From Pseudomonadota bacterium (GTDB lineage Bacteria; Pseudomonadota; Gammaproteobacteria; Burkholderiales; Burkholderiaceae_C): 36,792 bases of DNA. Each line of letters starts with the position of its first letter. Positions within the stretch are counted from its first letter, which is position 1. The position numbers and the translations under genes are program-made. The notes under the pieces are model-generated. The model ran no database searches, had not been told where the DNA came from, and worked only from the letters and a program-made list of their open reading frames with translations. The stretch lies in the NCBI GenBank assembly GCA_023438115.1, contig JAEZEB010000052.1, positions 1 through 36,792 of the forward strand, read 5' to 3'. This document shows, in pieces, positions 15,497 to 22,403 of this stretch.

Positions 15497-16561
15497 ATGT
15501 CACCGTTGCCCCGGTCCGGGATGATCCGGCTGGTGCTCCTCGCCCAGGTGCCCGGCCTGCTCGCCGTCGCGACGCTGCTGGTCTTCGCGGACCGCAGCGA
15601 GGGGCAGCGTGTCGTCGACACGCAGGCACAGCGGACTGAATCGATCGTCGTCGTCGACACCACGGATGAAGCGCAGGCGCCGCTGCAACTGCGCGCGACA
15701 CCCGCGCTCGCCACGCGTGCAAACGCGCCCGCGACGCCGCGCAAGGCGCTCGTGCGGCAGCCCGAACGCGCCTTGCTTGCATCGCTGTGGCGGCCCCTCG
15801 CCTACGCGCTGCTGCCCTTCGTCCTGCTGCTGCCGCTGATGCTGCTGCTCTCGCAGCGCCTCTCGCGCCGCCTGCAGCAGGCCGCGCTCGCCGAGGTGCC
15901 GCAGCAGTCCGACATCCGCCAGGCCCTGCTCACGGACGCCGAGGCGCGGCAGGCCGAGATCGCGCGCGAGCTGCACGATGGCGTCGGCTCCTCGCTCGCC
16001 GGCGTGAGCCTGCTCCTCGGGACGGCCCGCAGCTTCACGCGCGAGCCCGAGGCCGCGTCCCTTATCGCCACCTCGCAGGAACAGGTGGGCAAGATCACGC
16101 AGCAGATCCGGCAGATCTCGCGCGGCATCATGCCCGCGGGCCAGGAGCGCGGCGGCCTGCTGCCGGCGCTGGAACACTTCGCGCTGGAGATGGGCGCCAT
16201 CCGCGGCGTGCGCTGCGTGGTGTGCAGCCGCGGCAGCTTCGAGAACGTCTCGCCGTGCGAGGGCGGGCACCTGGTGCGCATCGTGCAGGAGGCCACCAAC
16301 AACGCGCTGCGGCACGGCGAGGCACGGCGCATCCGCATCCTCCTCGCGCAGGCCGGTCCCTGGCGGCGCCTCACGATCGTCGACGACGGTAACGGTTGCG
16401 ACGTCGCGTCGGCGCTCGGGCGGGCCTCCGGCTTCGGCATCCGCTCCATGCGCGCCCGCGCGCAGGAGATCGGCGCCGCCTTCTGCATGGACTCGCGCGC
16501 GGGGCACGGCACGCGCGTGCAGGTCGCATGGAAATGCGTCCCTGCCTCCGACACAAATTAA
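15497..16561 (+). CDS. Membrane sensor histidine kinase, NarL-partner (HisKA_3) type
   Basis: With ATG 15497 the protein has 354 residues. Two transmembrane helices (about 9-31 and 98-120) flank a short extracytoplasmic segment of roughly 65 residues with no recognised ligand domain. The HisKA_3 dimerisation domain carries His160 in ARELHDGVGSSL, and the ATPase domain has EATNNALRHG (about 265-274), DDGNG and GFGIRSM. It should phosphorylate the LuxR-type regulator encoded just downstream. The start is uncertain: the best Shine-Dalgarno (GGAGAAG, 15474-15480) is positioned for an out-of-frame ATG at 15487, while in-frame ATGs are at 15497 and 15521. A small sequence error or a weakly translated start could explain this. 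Confidence 0.85.
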   Translation: MSPLPRSGMIRLVLLAQVPGLLAVATLLVFADRSEGQRVVDTQAQRTESIVVVDTTDEAQAPLQLRATPALATRANAPATPRKALVRQPERALLASLWRPLAYALLPFVLLLPLMLLLSQRLSRRLQQAALAEVPQQSDIRQALLTDAEARQAEIARELHDGVGSSLAGVSLLLGTARSFTREPEAASLIATSQEQVGKITQQIRQISRGIMPAGQERGGLLPALEHFALEMGAIRGVRCVVCSRGSFENVSPCEGGHLVRIVQEATNNALRHGEARRIRILLAQAGPWRRLTIVDDGNGCDVASALGRASGFGIRSMRARAQEIGAAFCMDSRAGHGTRVQVAWKCVPASDTN

Positions 16562-16593
16562 ACGATCTGAAACCAGCGTCAGGGTTCACGGAG

Positions 16594-16634
16594 TTGATGG
16601 CTGTCAACTTTCGGGGTATCCCTCGGCCTAGCAT
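16594..16634 (+). promoter_or_regulatory. FNR-type box and -10 element before the response regulator gene
   Basis: TTGATGGCTGTCAA (16594-16607) differs from the FNR/Anr consensus TTGAT-N4-ATCAA at one base. A TAGCAT element at 16629-16634 would place the transcription start near 16641, putting the box centre at about -41, the position of class II activation. The same word occurs twice upstream of the secreted-protein operon. Confidence 0.6.
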
Positions 16635-16659
16635 CGGCCCGGCACGAGGAGAAGGTCGC

Positions 16660-17328
16660 ATGCAGCCACAACCACAGATCGCGTATCGGCCCCGCTCGGT
16701 CCTGATCATCGATGACCACGACATCGTCCGCTTCGGCCTGGAGACGCTCGTGCACAGCTGCCCGGAGCTGCGCCTCGCGGGATCCGCCGACACGCTCGCG
16801 GCCGGCCTGCGCCTGATCGAGGCGGCCAAGCCGGACCTCGTGATCAGCGACATGGGCACGCGCGACTCGAGCGGCCTGGACCCCGTGCGCACGGTCGTCG
16901 CCGCGCAGGCGCCGCGGCCCGTGCTGATCGTCTCCATCCACGACGAGATGCTCTATGGCGAACAGGTGATCGCGCTGGGCGCGCGCGGCTACCTGATGAA
17001 GGAGAACGCGCACGCCTCCGTGATCCCCGCGGCGCTGGGCATCCTCGAGGGCGACACCTGGGTGAGCATGCGGCTGAACGCGAAGCTGATGAACCGCATG
17101 TTCCGCACCGGCGCGCATCCGGCGGCGAGCCGCGGCCAGCCGCTGTCGCTCAGCTCGCGCGAGCTCGAGGTGCTGGAGCTGCTCAAGTCCGGCAAGAGCA
17201 CCAAGGAGATCGCGAAGTCCATGGAGGTGAGCGTTCGCACGGTGGACATCCATCGCTCGCGCCTGAAGCGCAAGCTCGGGCTGCGCACGGGCGCCGAACT
17301 GATCGCCTTCGCGTCCAGCCGGCTCTGA
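16660..17328 (+). CDS. NarL/LuxR-type response regulator
   Basis: A 222-residue DNA-binding regulator with a receiver (about 13-130; acidic pair DD 18-19, phosphoacceptor Asp64 in VISDMGTRDSSG, Lys in GYLMKEN) and a C-terminal LuxR helix-turn-helix (about 155-218; LSSRELEVLELLKSGKSTKE then IAKSMEVSVRTVDIHRSRL). The ATG follows a strong GAGGAGAAGG. Its cognate kinase is the gene just upstream, 98 bases away. An FNR-type box and -10 element in that gap suggest it also has its own, oxygen-responsive promoter. Targets are unknown; the fnr gene and the secreted-protein operon are the nearest candidates. Confidence 0.9.
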   Translation: MQPQPQIAYRPRSVLIIDDHDIVRFGLETLVHSCPELRLAGSADTLAAGLRLIEAAKPDLVISDMGTRDSSGLDPVRTVVAAQAPRPVLIVSIHDEMLYGEQVIALGARGYLMKENAHASVIPAALGILEGDTWVSMRLNAKLMNRMFRTGAHPAASRGQPLSLSSRELEVLELLKSGKSTKEIAKSMEVSVRTVDIHRSRLKRKLGLRTGAELIAFASSRL

Positions 17329-17452
17329 ATCCATTGCTGCCAAAGTACTGACCTTGCTTACGTAGAACTGCAGCATGTGCTCCGCGCGCGCGGGACCATG
17401 ATTCCTTCCCCGCTTCAACAACAACAGCGGGTGGACAACGAAGGAGGACATC

Positions 17453-18247
17453 ATGGACCTGCACGGCGACCCGGCCGCACGCACGATCATGCTGCGGCCC
17501 GCAACCCGTCCCGGCTTCGTGCCGGCCCCCTTGCACCATGCGCTGCCGTCCGCGCCCTGCGAGTCCTGCAGCGTGCGCAGGCTGTGCCTGCCCGGCGGCC
17601 TGGACGAACGCAGCAAGCCTGCCCTGGACGCGCTCCTCATCGGCCGCAAGCGCCTGCGCAAGGGCCAGAAGCTGTATCGCACGGGCGACCCCTTCAACTT
17701 CCTCTACGCCGTGCGCGCGGGCACCTTCAAGGCCACGCTGCCGCGCGACGACGGCGGCGAGCACGTCACCGCCTTCCACCTTCCCGGCGACATCATGGGC
17801 TTCGACGGCATGGCGGACGGCCGGTACCGCACGACGGCCTGCGCGCTGGAAAGCGCCGAAGCCTGCCCGATCTCCTTCGCGCAGCTGATGGACGCCTGCG
17901 CGGCGTCGCCGGAGCTGCGCAAGCGCGTCGCGCAACTCATGGGCGCACAGCTCGTTCGCGAGTACCGCACGACGCAGCTGGTGGCGCGCCACCTCTCGGA
18001 GTCGCGCGTGGCCGGTTTCCTGCTGCTCGTCTCGGGCTGGATGCGCGAGCGCGGCTACTCCGCGCGCGAGTTCCACCTGCGCATGTCGCGCGCGGAGATC
18101 GGGAGCTACCTGGGCACCTCGCTGGAGACGGTCAGCCGCGCGCTGTCGCTCTTCGCGCGCCAGGGATGCATCACCGTGCACAGCCGGCGCATCGAGCTGG
18201 TGGATCCCGAGGGGCTGCGGGCCTTCGAGTCGGGCGAGCACGCCTGA
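17453..18247 (+). CDS. fnr: FNR-type oxygen-sensing transcriptional regulator with 4Fe-4S cysteines
   Basis: A 264-residue Crp/Fnr protein. All four cluster ligands of E. coli Fnr are present at a constant offset of 16: Cys36, Cys39 and Cys45 in CESCSVRRLC, and Cys138 in EACPISF. A cyclic-nucleotide-like domain follows (about 55-165). The recognition helix AEIGSYLGTSLETVSRAL has Glu225, Ser228 and Arg229, the E-SR triad that reads TTGAT half-sites. The protein should therefore dimerise with a 4Fe-4S cluster under low oxygen and bind TTGAT-N4-ATCAA sites. AAGGAGG precedes the ATG. Near-consensus sites lie upstream of the neighbouring response regulator and of the convergent secreted operon, but none is evident before fnr itself. 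Confidence 0.93.
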   Translation: MDLHGDPAARTIMLRPATRPGFVPAPLHHALPSAPCESCSVRRLCLPGGLDERSKPALDALLIGRKRLRKGQKLYRTGDPFNFLYAVRAGTFKATLPRDDGGEHVTAFHLPGDIMGFDGMADGRYRTTACALESAEACPISFAQLMDACAASPELRKRVAQLMGAQLVREYRTTQLVARHLSESRVAGFLLLVSGWMRERGYSAREFHLRMSRAEIGSYLGTSLETVSRALSLFARQGCITVHSRRIELVDPEGLRAFESGEHA

Positions 18248-18321
18248 AGGGCCCGCGACATGTTTCCACGTGAAAAAGACCCTGAGTCCGAAGGAGGGGG
18301 ATGCGGTCTCAGGGCATGAAA

Positions 18322-18351
18322 GGGCCCGGGCGAGAGGTCCGGCCCGGGCCC
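18322..18351. terminator. Bidirectional terminator between fnr and the secreted-protein operon
   Basis: GGGCCCGGGC (18322-18331) and GCCCGGGCCC (18342-18351) form a perfect 10-base-pair stem around a ten-base loop, nine bases after the 18360 stop when read on the minus strand, where it is followed by TTTCAT. A weaker inverted repeat CCCTGAG/CTCAGGG (18280-18314) lies on the fnr side. Confidence 0.7.
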
Positions 18352-18359
18352 GCTGCAAC

Positions 18360-18713
18360 TCACTGCGGCCGGGCCGCAGGTTCGATCACGGGAACGAAGT
18401 ACAGGTATTCGGCGCGCCCCATCGCCGGCGTCCAGTGGTAGCCATCGCACTGCAGCACGGACGGCGTCTGCTGGCAGCGCACGTGGACGATGCGGGGCCA
18501 CAGCGTCGCCGCCGTGGGAAAGCCTGGCAGATACTGCGGCACGTGGTAGACGTTCTCGTCGATGGCGACGGGAACGGCGTTCTCGAAGCCGTCCTGCCCC
18601 GGCTCGCCCGAGCCGAGGGGAAGCCGCTCGATCTGCAGCGGCTGCGCGGCCCCGTCCAGGACCGCGACCGCAGCCAGTGCGAGCGCCAGCGTGGCATGAA
18701 GAAGGTCCTTCAT
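18360..18713 (-). CDS. Small secreted protein, function unknown
   Basis: A 117-residue protein with a clear N-terminal signal sequence (MKDLLHATLALALAAVAVLDG, cleavage near residue 23) and a mature part of about 93 residues. Two cysteines nine apart (VRCQQTPSVLQCDGY) could form a disulfide. Aromatic and Pro residues are frequent (YHVPQYLPGF, YLYFVPVIEP). I recognise no family. It is the third gene of a minus-strand operon of exported proteins, starting 10 bases after the previous gene's stop, so it is probably an accessory or assembly factor for the other two. An upstream extension of the frame would overlap the previous gene and remove the signal peptide from the N-terminus, so it is not used. 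Confidence 0.75.
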   Translation of the reverse strand: MKDLLHATLALALAAVAVLDGAAQPLQIERLPLGSGEPGQDGFENAVPVAIDENVYHVPQYLPGFPTAATLWPRIVHVRCQQTPSVLQCDGYHWTPAMGRAEYLYFVPVIEPAARPQ

Positions 18714-18723
18714 GGCCGGCCCC

Positions 18724-19731
18724 TCAGCGACTCGCGGGCAGCGCTTCGCCGCCGTCGACCCGGCGCACGACCACGCTGGCTTCCTCGGCGGCCGCTGTCG
18801 CGGCCACCGTGGCAGGCGACGCACCCGAGACCATGGTGGACGGCTGCAGCGGCGGAGGGTCGGGGATCGCCGTGACCTGCACATCGGCGGACGGCACGGC
18901 GGGCTCCACGGGCTGCGGCGCCTGCGCCGCCGGCGCCGGCCGCGAAGCCTGCGCGGGCTGCAGCGCCAGCGCTTCAGCCGGCATCGGCGGCTGGAAGCCC
19001 GCGGGCCGCAGGACCCCCGGGACCGCGGCTGCGGCCTGCCGCTGCACCTGTTCCTCGGCCAGGCGCTGGGCGCGCGTGGTCTGCGGGCAGGTGAAGCCGG
19101 TCAGCTCCAGGGCTTCGCGGGCGTCCGGGTCCATGCAGTCCAGCGCCAGCGACGCGGCCTTCATGCCCTTGTTCCACAGCTCGCGCGACATCTTGATGCG
19201 CTTGCAGTGTTCATCGGTGTACGTGCTGCCGCCGGTGATGCCGAAGCCCGCCACCGACACGCCGCCGCTGGCCGAACCCATGCAGGTGTCGTTGGACGAG
19301 ATCAGCGGGGGCGCACTCACGTTGGGCACGTTCTTGACCGTGTAGCTGCCGCCGTAGTCGATGTACTGGTGGTGCTCGCCGGTGGTGTGCGAACTCGATT
19401 CCACGCTCTGGCGCAGGCGCCCGTCCGCCGCGGCACCGTTCGACGCGGCGGCCGCGCCCGGCGTGACCACGGTGATGTTCGCGTTGACGCTCGAGGCGGA
19501 GCCGTTGTTCTGGCTGTTGTTCGAACTCGCGGTCGCGCTCTGGTTGGCCGTCGAACTCGAGTTCGTGTTGTTGGTCGAGGAATGCTGGTTCGACTGCACG
19601 TTCCCCGTGGACGATGCGTTCGAAGTGGGGTTGGCCGACGACGAGGACGTCGAGGTCGCGGTGTTCTGCGCCAGGGCTTCCTGGGCCAGGAACGCCGCGG
19701 CGAGCGCGGCGCATAGGCGGATGTGCTTCAT
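18724..19731 (-). CDS. Secreted protein: N/S/T-rich N-terminus, four-Cys domain, Pro/Ala-rich tail; function unknown
   Basis: A 335-residue exported protein. A signal peptide (about 1-21, ending ALA) is followed by a prion-like stretch (22-102) made almost only of Ser, Asn, Thr, Ala and Gln, with no Lys, Arg, Asp or Glu. A folded-looking domain follows (about 124-220) with four cysteines, Cys150, 176, 199 and 215, and the words YTVKNVPNVSAPPLISSNDT, GFGITGGSTYTDEHC and MSRELWNKGMKAASLALDC. The rest (236-335) is Pro/Ala-rich and disordered. I cannot name the family. Its composition matches that of the uncharged protein encoded just upstream, suggesting a nucleator, anchor or minor subunit of the same structure, by analogy with curli or Fap pairs. 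No secretion pore gene is nearby. Confidence 0.8.
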   Translation of the reverse strand: MKHIRLCAALAAAFLAQEALAQNTATSTSSSSANPTSNASSTGNVQSNQHSSTNNTNSSSTANQSATASSNNSQNNGSASSVNANITVVTPGAAAASNGAAADGRLRQSVESSSHTTGEHHQYIDYGGSYTVKNVPNVSAPPLISSNDTCMGSASGGVSVAGFGITGGSTYTDEHCKRIKMSRELWNKGMKAASLALDCMDPDAREALELTGFTCPQTTRAQRLAEEQVQRQAAAAVPGVLRPAGFQPPMPAEALALQPAQASRPAPAAQAPQPVEPAVPSADVQVTAIPDPPPLQPSTMVSGASPATVAATAAAEEASVVVRRVDGGEALPASR

Positions 19732-19824
19732 TGTTCATCTCCGGTGTTCGTTGGCTGGAAGTCCCCGGGTGGCCTCCTGCGGACCTCTCGGCCCCCGGGG
19801 TTCCTGGCAGCGGCGGCTTGCTGC

Positions 19825-20463
19825 TTACGGCGTCACGACGCCCGAGCCCGTCTGGCCCGCGCCCAGTCCGCCGGCACCCAGGCCACCGGCCGTGGCGCTG
19901 TTGGCGCCGATGCCGATCACGCCGGAGTTCGTGGTCATGTTGGCGTTGCCGACGCTGGTGGCGGTGCCGCTCAGGCCCAGCGGTCCGATGTTGGCGTTCG
20001 ACAGGTTGGTCGCGTTGGCTTGCGTGTTGCCGTTCGCGCCGCCGACGCCGGAAGCGGTGGAGGCGCCGGAGCCGGTGCCGACGTTGGCCATCGACGTGGT
20101 CGCGGCGGTGCCGAAGGGCGGGCTGATCAGGCTCAGCGTGCCCGCGGTCGCGTTCGCGTTGCCGGCGCCGCCCTGGGACCCGACGGACGTCGCGCCGCCC
20201 AGGCCGATGCCCGCGGAGGTGTTGGTCGTGGAGCCCGTGGAGCTCGTGCCGGACGCGGCGGTCCCGCCACCCAGGCCGGAGGTGGAGCTGGCGCCGGCCA
20301 TGCTGGTGTTCGTGCCGTTGGAGCTGGCGGTGAAGGCGCCGAACACGGTGCTGGCGTTGGTGGTGCCGGTCACCTGCGAAGCCGACGACGCACTCGCGAC
20401 CTGCGCGGAAGCGGAACCGGCGAAGGCGGCCAGGACGGCCAGTGCGATGAGATGCTTGTTCAT
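19825..20463 (-). CDS. Secreted low-complexity protein with no charged residues in the mature chain; candidate matrix or fibre protein
   Basis: A 212-residue protein with signal peptide MNKHLIALAVLAAFAGSASA. The predicted mature part (about 192 residues) contains no Lys, Arg, Asp, Glu or His, and also no Cys, Trp or Tyr. It is built from Gly, Ala, Ser, Thr and Asn with scattered Val, Ile and Leu, for example STSGLGGGTAASGTSSTG, GSQGGAGNANATAGTLSL and GGLGAGGLGAGQTGSGVV. Such composition is typical of silk-like or amyloid-forming surface proteins, but no curlin or Fap repeat is evident and no family was recognised. It is the first gene of the secreted operon, with a structured leader and two FNR-type boxes upstream. 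The fibre role is inference. Confidence 0.78.
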   Translation of the reverse strand: MNKHLIALAVLAAFAGSASAQVASASSASQVTGTTNASTVFGAFTASSNGTNTSMAGASSTSGLGGGTAASGTSSTGSTTNTSAGIGLGGATSVGSQGGAGNANATAGTLSLISPPFGTAATTSMANVGTGSGASTASGVGGANGNTQANATNLSNANIGPLGLSGTATSVGNANMTTNSGVIGIGANSATAGGLGAGGLGAGQTGSGVVTP

Positions 20464-20520
20464 GATGAGTCCTCTCAGATCCAAAGGTGGCAGGTTGCTT
20501 GGTCTTTTCCTGGCCGCCAC

Positions 20521-20544
20521 GAACGCCAGAAATCGATGGCGTTC
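20521..20544 (-). other. Leader hairpin upstream of the secreted operon
   Basis: GAACGCCA (20521-20528) and TGGCGTTC (20537-20544) form a perfect 8-base-pair stem with an eight-base loop, 58 bases before the first ATG of the operon. If transcription starts near 20537, as the FNR-box spacing predicts, the hairpin is cut by the start site; if it starts further upstream, it lies in the 5' leader. Confidence 0.45.
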
Positions 20545-20571
20545 ACTTTGGTCTCCGGGGCTCTGCAAAAG

Positions 20572-20585
20572 TTGATGGCTGTCAA
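20572..20585. promoter_or_regulatory. FNR-type box, proximal, upstream of the secreted operon
   Basis: TTGATGGCTGTCAA is identical to the site before the response regulator and one base from TTGAT-N4-ATCAA. It lies about 110 bases before the ATG of the minus-strand operon. Confidence 0.6.
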
Positions 20586-20618
20586 GATTGGTGACCGCCC
20601 CATTGGGGGACACCAACG

Positions 20619-20632
20619 TTGATGGCCGTCAA
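20619..20632. promoter_or_regulatory. FNR-type box, distal, upstream of the secreted operon
   Basis: TTGATGGCCGTCAA lies 47 bases centre-to-centre from the proximal box. The extended 16-base form GTTGATGGCCGTCAAC is a near-perfect palindrome. Tandem boxes are compatible with combined class I and II activation. Confidence 0.6.
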
Positions 20633-20653
20633 CTTTTCAAGCGGAGGGAAGAG

Positions 20654-20678
20654 GCACGCGCGCGTGTGCGCGCATGCG
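20654..20678 (-). terminator. Alternating purine-pyrimidine tract with hairpin after the TetR gene
   Basis: All 25 bases alternate strictly purine-pyrimidine and most are GC. Within it GCGCGC (20658-20663) and GCGCGC (20668-20673) pair around GTGT. It starts nine bases after the regulator's stop on the minus strand, so it could terminate the paa operon; no T-run follows. It is also a strong candidate for Z-DNA. Confidence 0.4.
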
Positions 20679-20687
20679 AGGAAGGGC

Positions 20688-21308
20688 TCAGTCCAGCGCG
20701 TCGGCCTTCAGCGGCGCCTGCACCTTCTCGAGGCCGCCGAGGAAGAGGTCGGCGACGACGGGCGCCATGTCCTCGTAGGAGAGGGGACCCTCGGGCTTCA
20801 TCCACGTGAACATCCAGTTCACCATCCCGAACAGAAGCATCGTGAGCGGCTTGCCCATCGCCGCTTCGGTGAGGTCGGGCCGCAGCGCCGCGACCACGCG
20901 CGCGAAGCCGGCGACGACTTCGCGCTCCTTGCCCAGGATGCGATCGCGGTCCTCCGGCTGCAGGAACTTCACGTCCTCGGTGAGCACGCGGTGCTCGTTC
21001 TGCGCGTTCGCGTACTCCTCGACGAGCCGGCGCACCAGCGCGCGCATTTGCCCCTCGGGCGTGGGCTCCTCGGCGAGCGCTTCATCCACGATCGCGCGCA
21101 GTCGCGTGACGTGGCCGTCCGCGATGCTCACGAGCAATTCGTACTTGTCGCGGTAGTAGTGGTACAGCGTCGCCTTCGACAGGCCGCAGGCCTCGGCCAC
21201 CTGGTTCATCGACGTCGCCGAATAGCCGCCGCGCGCGAACAGCGCCGCGGCGCGATCGAGGATCAGCTCGCGCTGCCCGTCGTAGCCGGCGTGGCGTCCG
21301 CGTCCCAT
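20688..21308 (-). CDS. paaR: TetR-family regulator, probable PaaR of phenylacetate degradation
   Basis: A 206-residue TetR protein. The N-terminal helix-turn-helix (about 12-58) reads ILDRAAALFARGGYSATSMN then VAEACGLSKATLYHYYRDKY. The C-terminal half is the ligand-binding dimer domain. It is the last gene of the paaABCDE operon, seven bases after paaE, and the palindrome in the paaA promoter is of the kind bound by TetR-type PaaR proteins of betaproteobacteria. The expected inducer is phenylacetyl-CoA. Autoregulation follows from being in the operon it should repress. Identity with PaaR rests on context and family; the ligand is not visible in the sequence. Confidence 0.82.
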   Translation of the reverse strand: MGRGRHAGYDGQRELILDRAAALFARGGYSATSMNQVAEACGLSKATLYHYYRDKYELLVSIADGHVTRLRAIVDEALAEEPTPEGQMRALVRRLVEEYANAQNEHRVLTEDVKFLQPEDRDRILGKEREVVAGFARVVAALRPDLTEAAMGKPLTMLLFGMVNWMFTWMKPEGPLSYEDMAPVVADLFLGGLEKVQAPLKADALD

Positions 21309-21315
21309 GTCGTCC

Positions 21316-22401
21316 TTACCTGTCGTCGAAGGACAGGACGACGCGCTCGGTGAGCGGGTGCGCCTGGCAGGTGAGGACGTAGCCGGCCGCGACTTCCTTC
21401 TTGTCGAGAGCGAAGTTGCGCTCCATGCGCACCTGGCCTTCGACCAGCTTCGCGCGGCAGGTGCCGCACACGCCGGACGTGCACGAGAACGGCACTTCCA
21501 GTCCCGCCGCCGCGGCGGCATCGAGGTTGCTAGGTTGCTCGCGCGAGAAGGCGCTCTCGCGCTGCAGGCCCTCGCGCACGATGGTGATGCGCGCCTTCAC
21601 CGCGTCGCCCGGCTGCGCCTGGTGCACGACGGCGCCGACCTGCCCCGTGGCCTGCTGCGCGATGCCGAAACGCTCGATGTGGATCCGTTCCTCGGGAACG
21701 CCCGCGGCCAGCAGGGCGGCCTCGGCCTGGTCGTTCATCTCGAAGGGACCGCAGACATAGGCGTGGTCGATGGTCGCCGCCGGCACGAGCGTGGCGAGGA
21801 ACTCGCCCAGCTTCTCCTTGTCGACCATCCCCATGTTGATGTCCGACTCGGTGTGCTCGTCGGAGAACACGTGGTGGATCACCAGCCGCGACAGGTACTT
21901 GTCCTTGAGGTCGTCGAGCTCCTCCTTGAACATGGTGGAGCGCAGCTTGCGGTTGCCGTAGATCAGCGTGAAGCGGCTGCCCGGCTCGCGCGCCAGCACC
22001 GTCTTCATGATCGACAGGATGGGCGTGATGCCGCTGCCGCCGGCGATGCCCACGTGGTGGCGGCGCGCCTGCGGCTCGATGGGCACGAAGAAGCGGCCCT
22101 GCGGCGCCATCACATTGATGGTGTCGCCGGGCTTCAGGTGCTCGTTGATCCAGTTGGAGAACACGCCGCCGCGCACCTTGCGCACGCCCACGCGCAGCTC
22201 GCCGTCGTCGACACCGGCGCAGATCGAGTAGGAGCGGCGCAGGTCCTGGCCGTCGATGTCCCGGCGCAATGTGAGGTACTGGCCCTGCGTGAAGCCGAAC
22301 ACCGGCCGCAGGTCCTCCGGCACGTCGAAGGAGACGATCACAGCTTCGGCCGTGTCGGGCTGCACCGAGCGCACGCGCAGCGGGTGGAAGGTCACGCTCA
22401 T
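21316..22401 (-). CDS. paaE: Phenylacetyl-CoA epoxidase, reductase subunit PaaE
   Basis: PaaE passes electrons from NADPH to the diiron epoxidase. The 361-residue protein has an FAD-binding domain (RRSYSICAG), an NAD(P)-binding domain (GIAGGSGITPILSIMKT and YVCGPFEM) and a C-terminal plant-type 2Fe-2S ferredoxin domain (CTSGVCGTCRAKL with a later Cys in VLTCQAHPL). Length and domain order match PaaE of E. coli (356). ATG 22399-22401 was chosen because it starts the conserved MSVTFHPLRV and lies two bases from the paaD stop; the frame upstream is inside paaD. Confidence 0.95.
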   Translation of the reverse strand: MSVTFHPLRVRSVQPDTAEAVIVSFDVPEDLRPVFGFTQGQYLTLRRDIDGQDLRRSYSICAGVDDGELRVGVRKVRGGVFSNWINEHLKPGDTINVMAPQGRFFVPIEPQARRHHVGIAGGSGITPILSIMKTVLAREPGSRFTLIYGNRKLRSTMFKEELDDLKDKYLSRLVIHHVFSDEHTESDINMGMVDKEKLGEFLATLVPAATIDHAYVCGPFEMNDQAEAALLAAGVPEERIHIERFGIAQQATGQVGAVVHQAQPGDAVKARITIVREGLQRESAFSREQPSNLDAAAAAGLEVPFSCTSGVCGTCRAKLVEGQVRMERNFALDKKEVAAGYVLTCQAHPLTERVVLSFDDR

Positions 22402-22403
22402 GG

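Noticed and set aside
18261..18276. parS-like word around CACGTG (TTTCCACGTGAAA) after fnr
   Set aside because: The CACGTG core is present, but the left arm is shifted by one base against TGTTTCACGTGAAACA and the outer positions do not match. No parAB genes are near.
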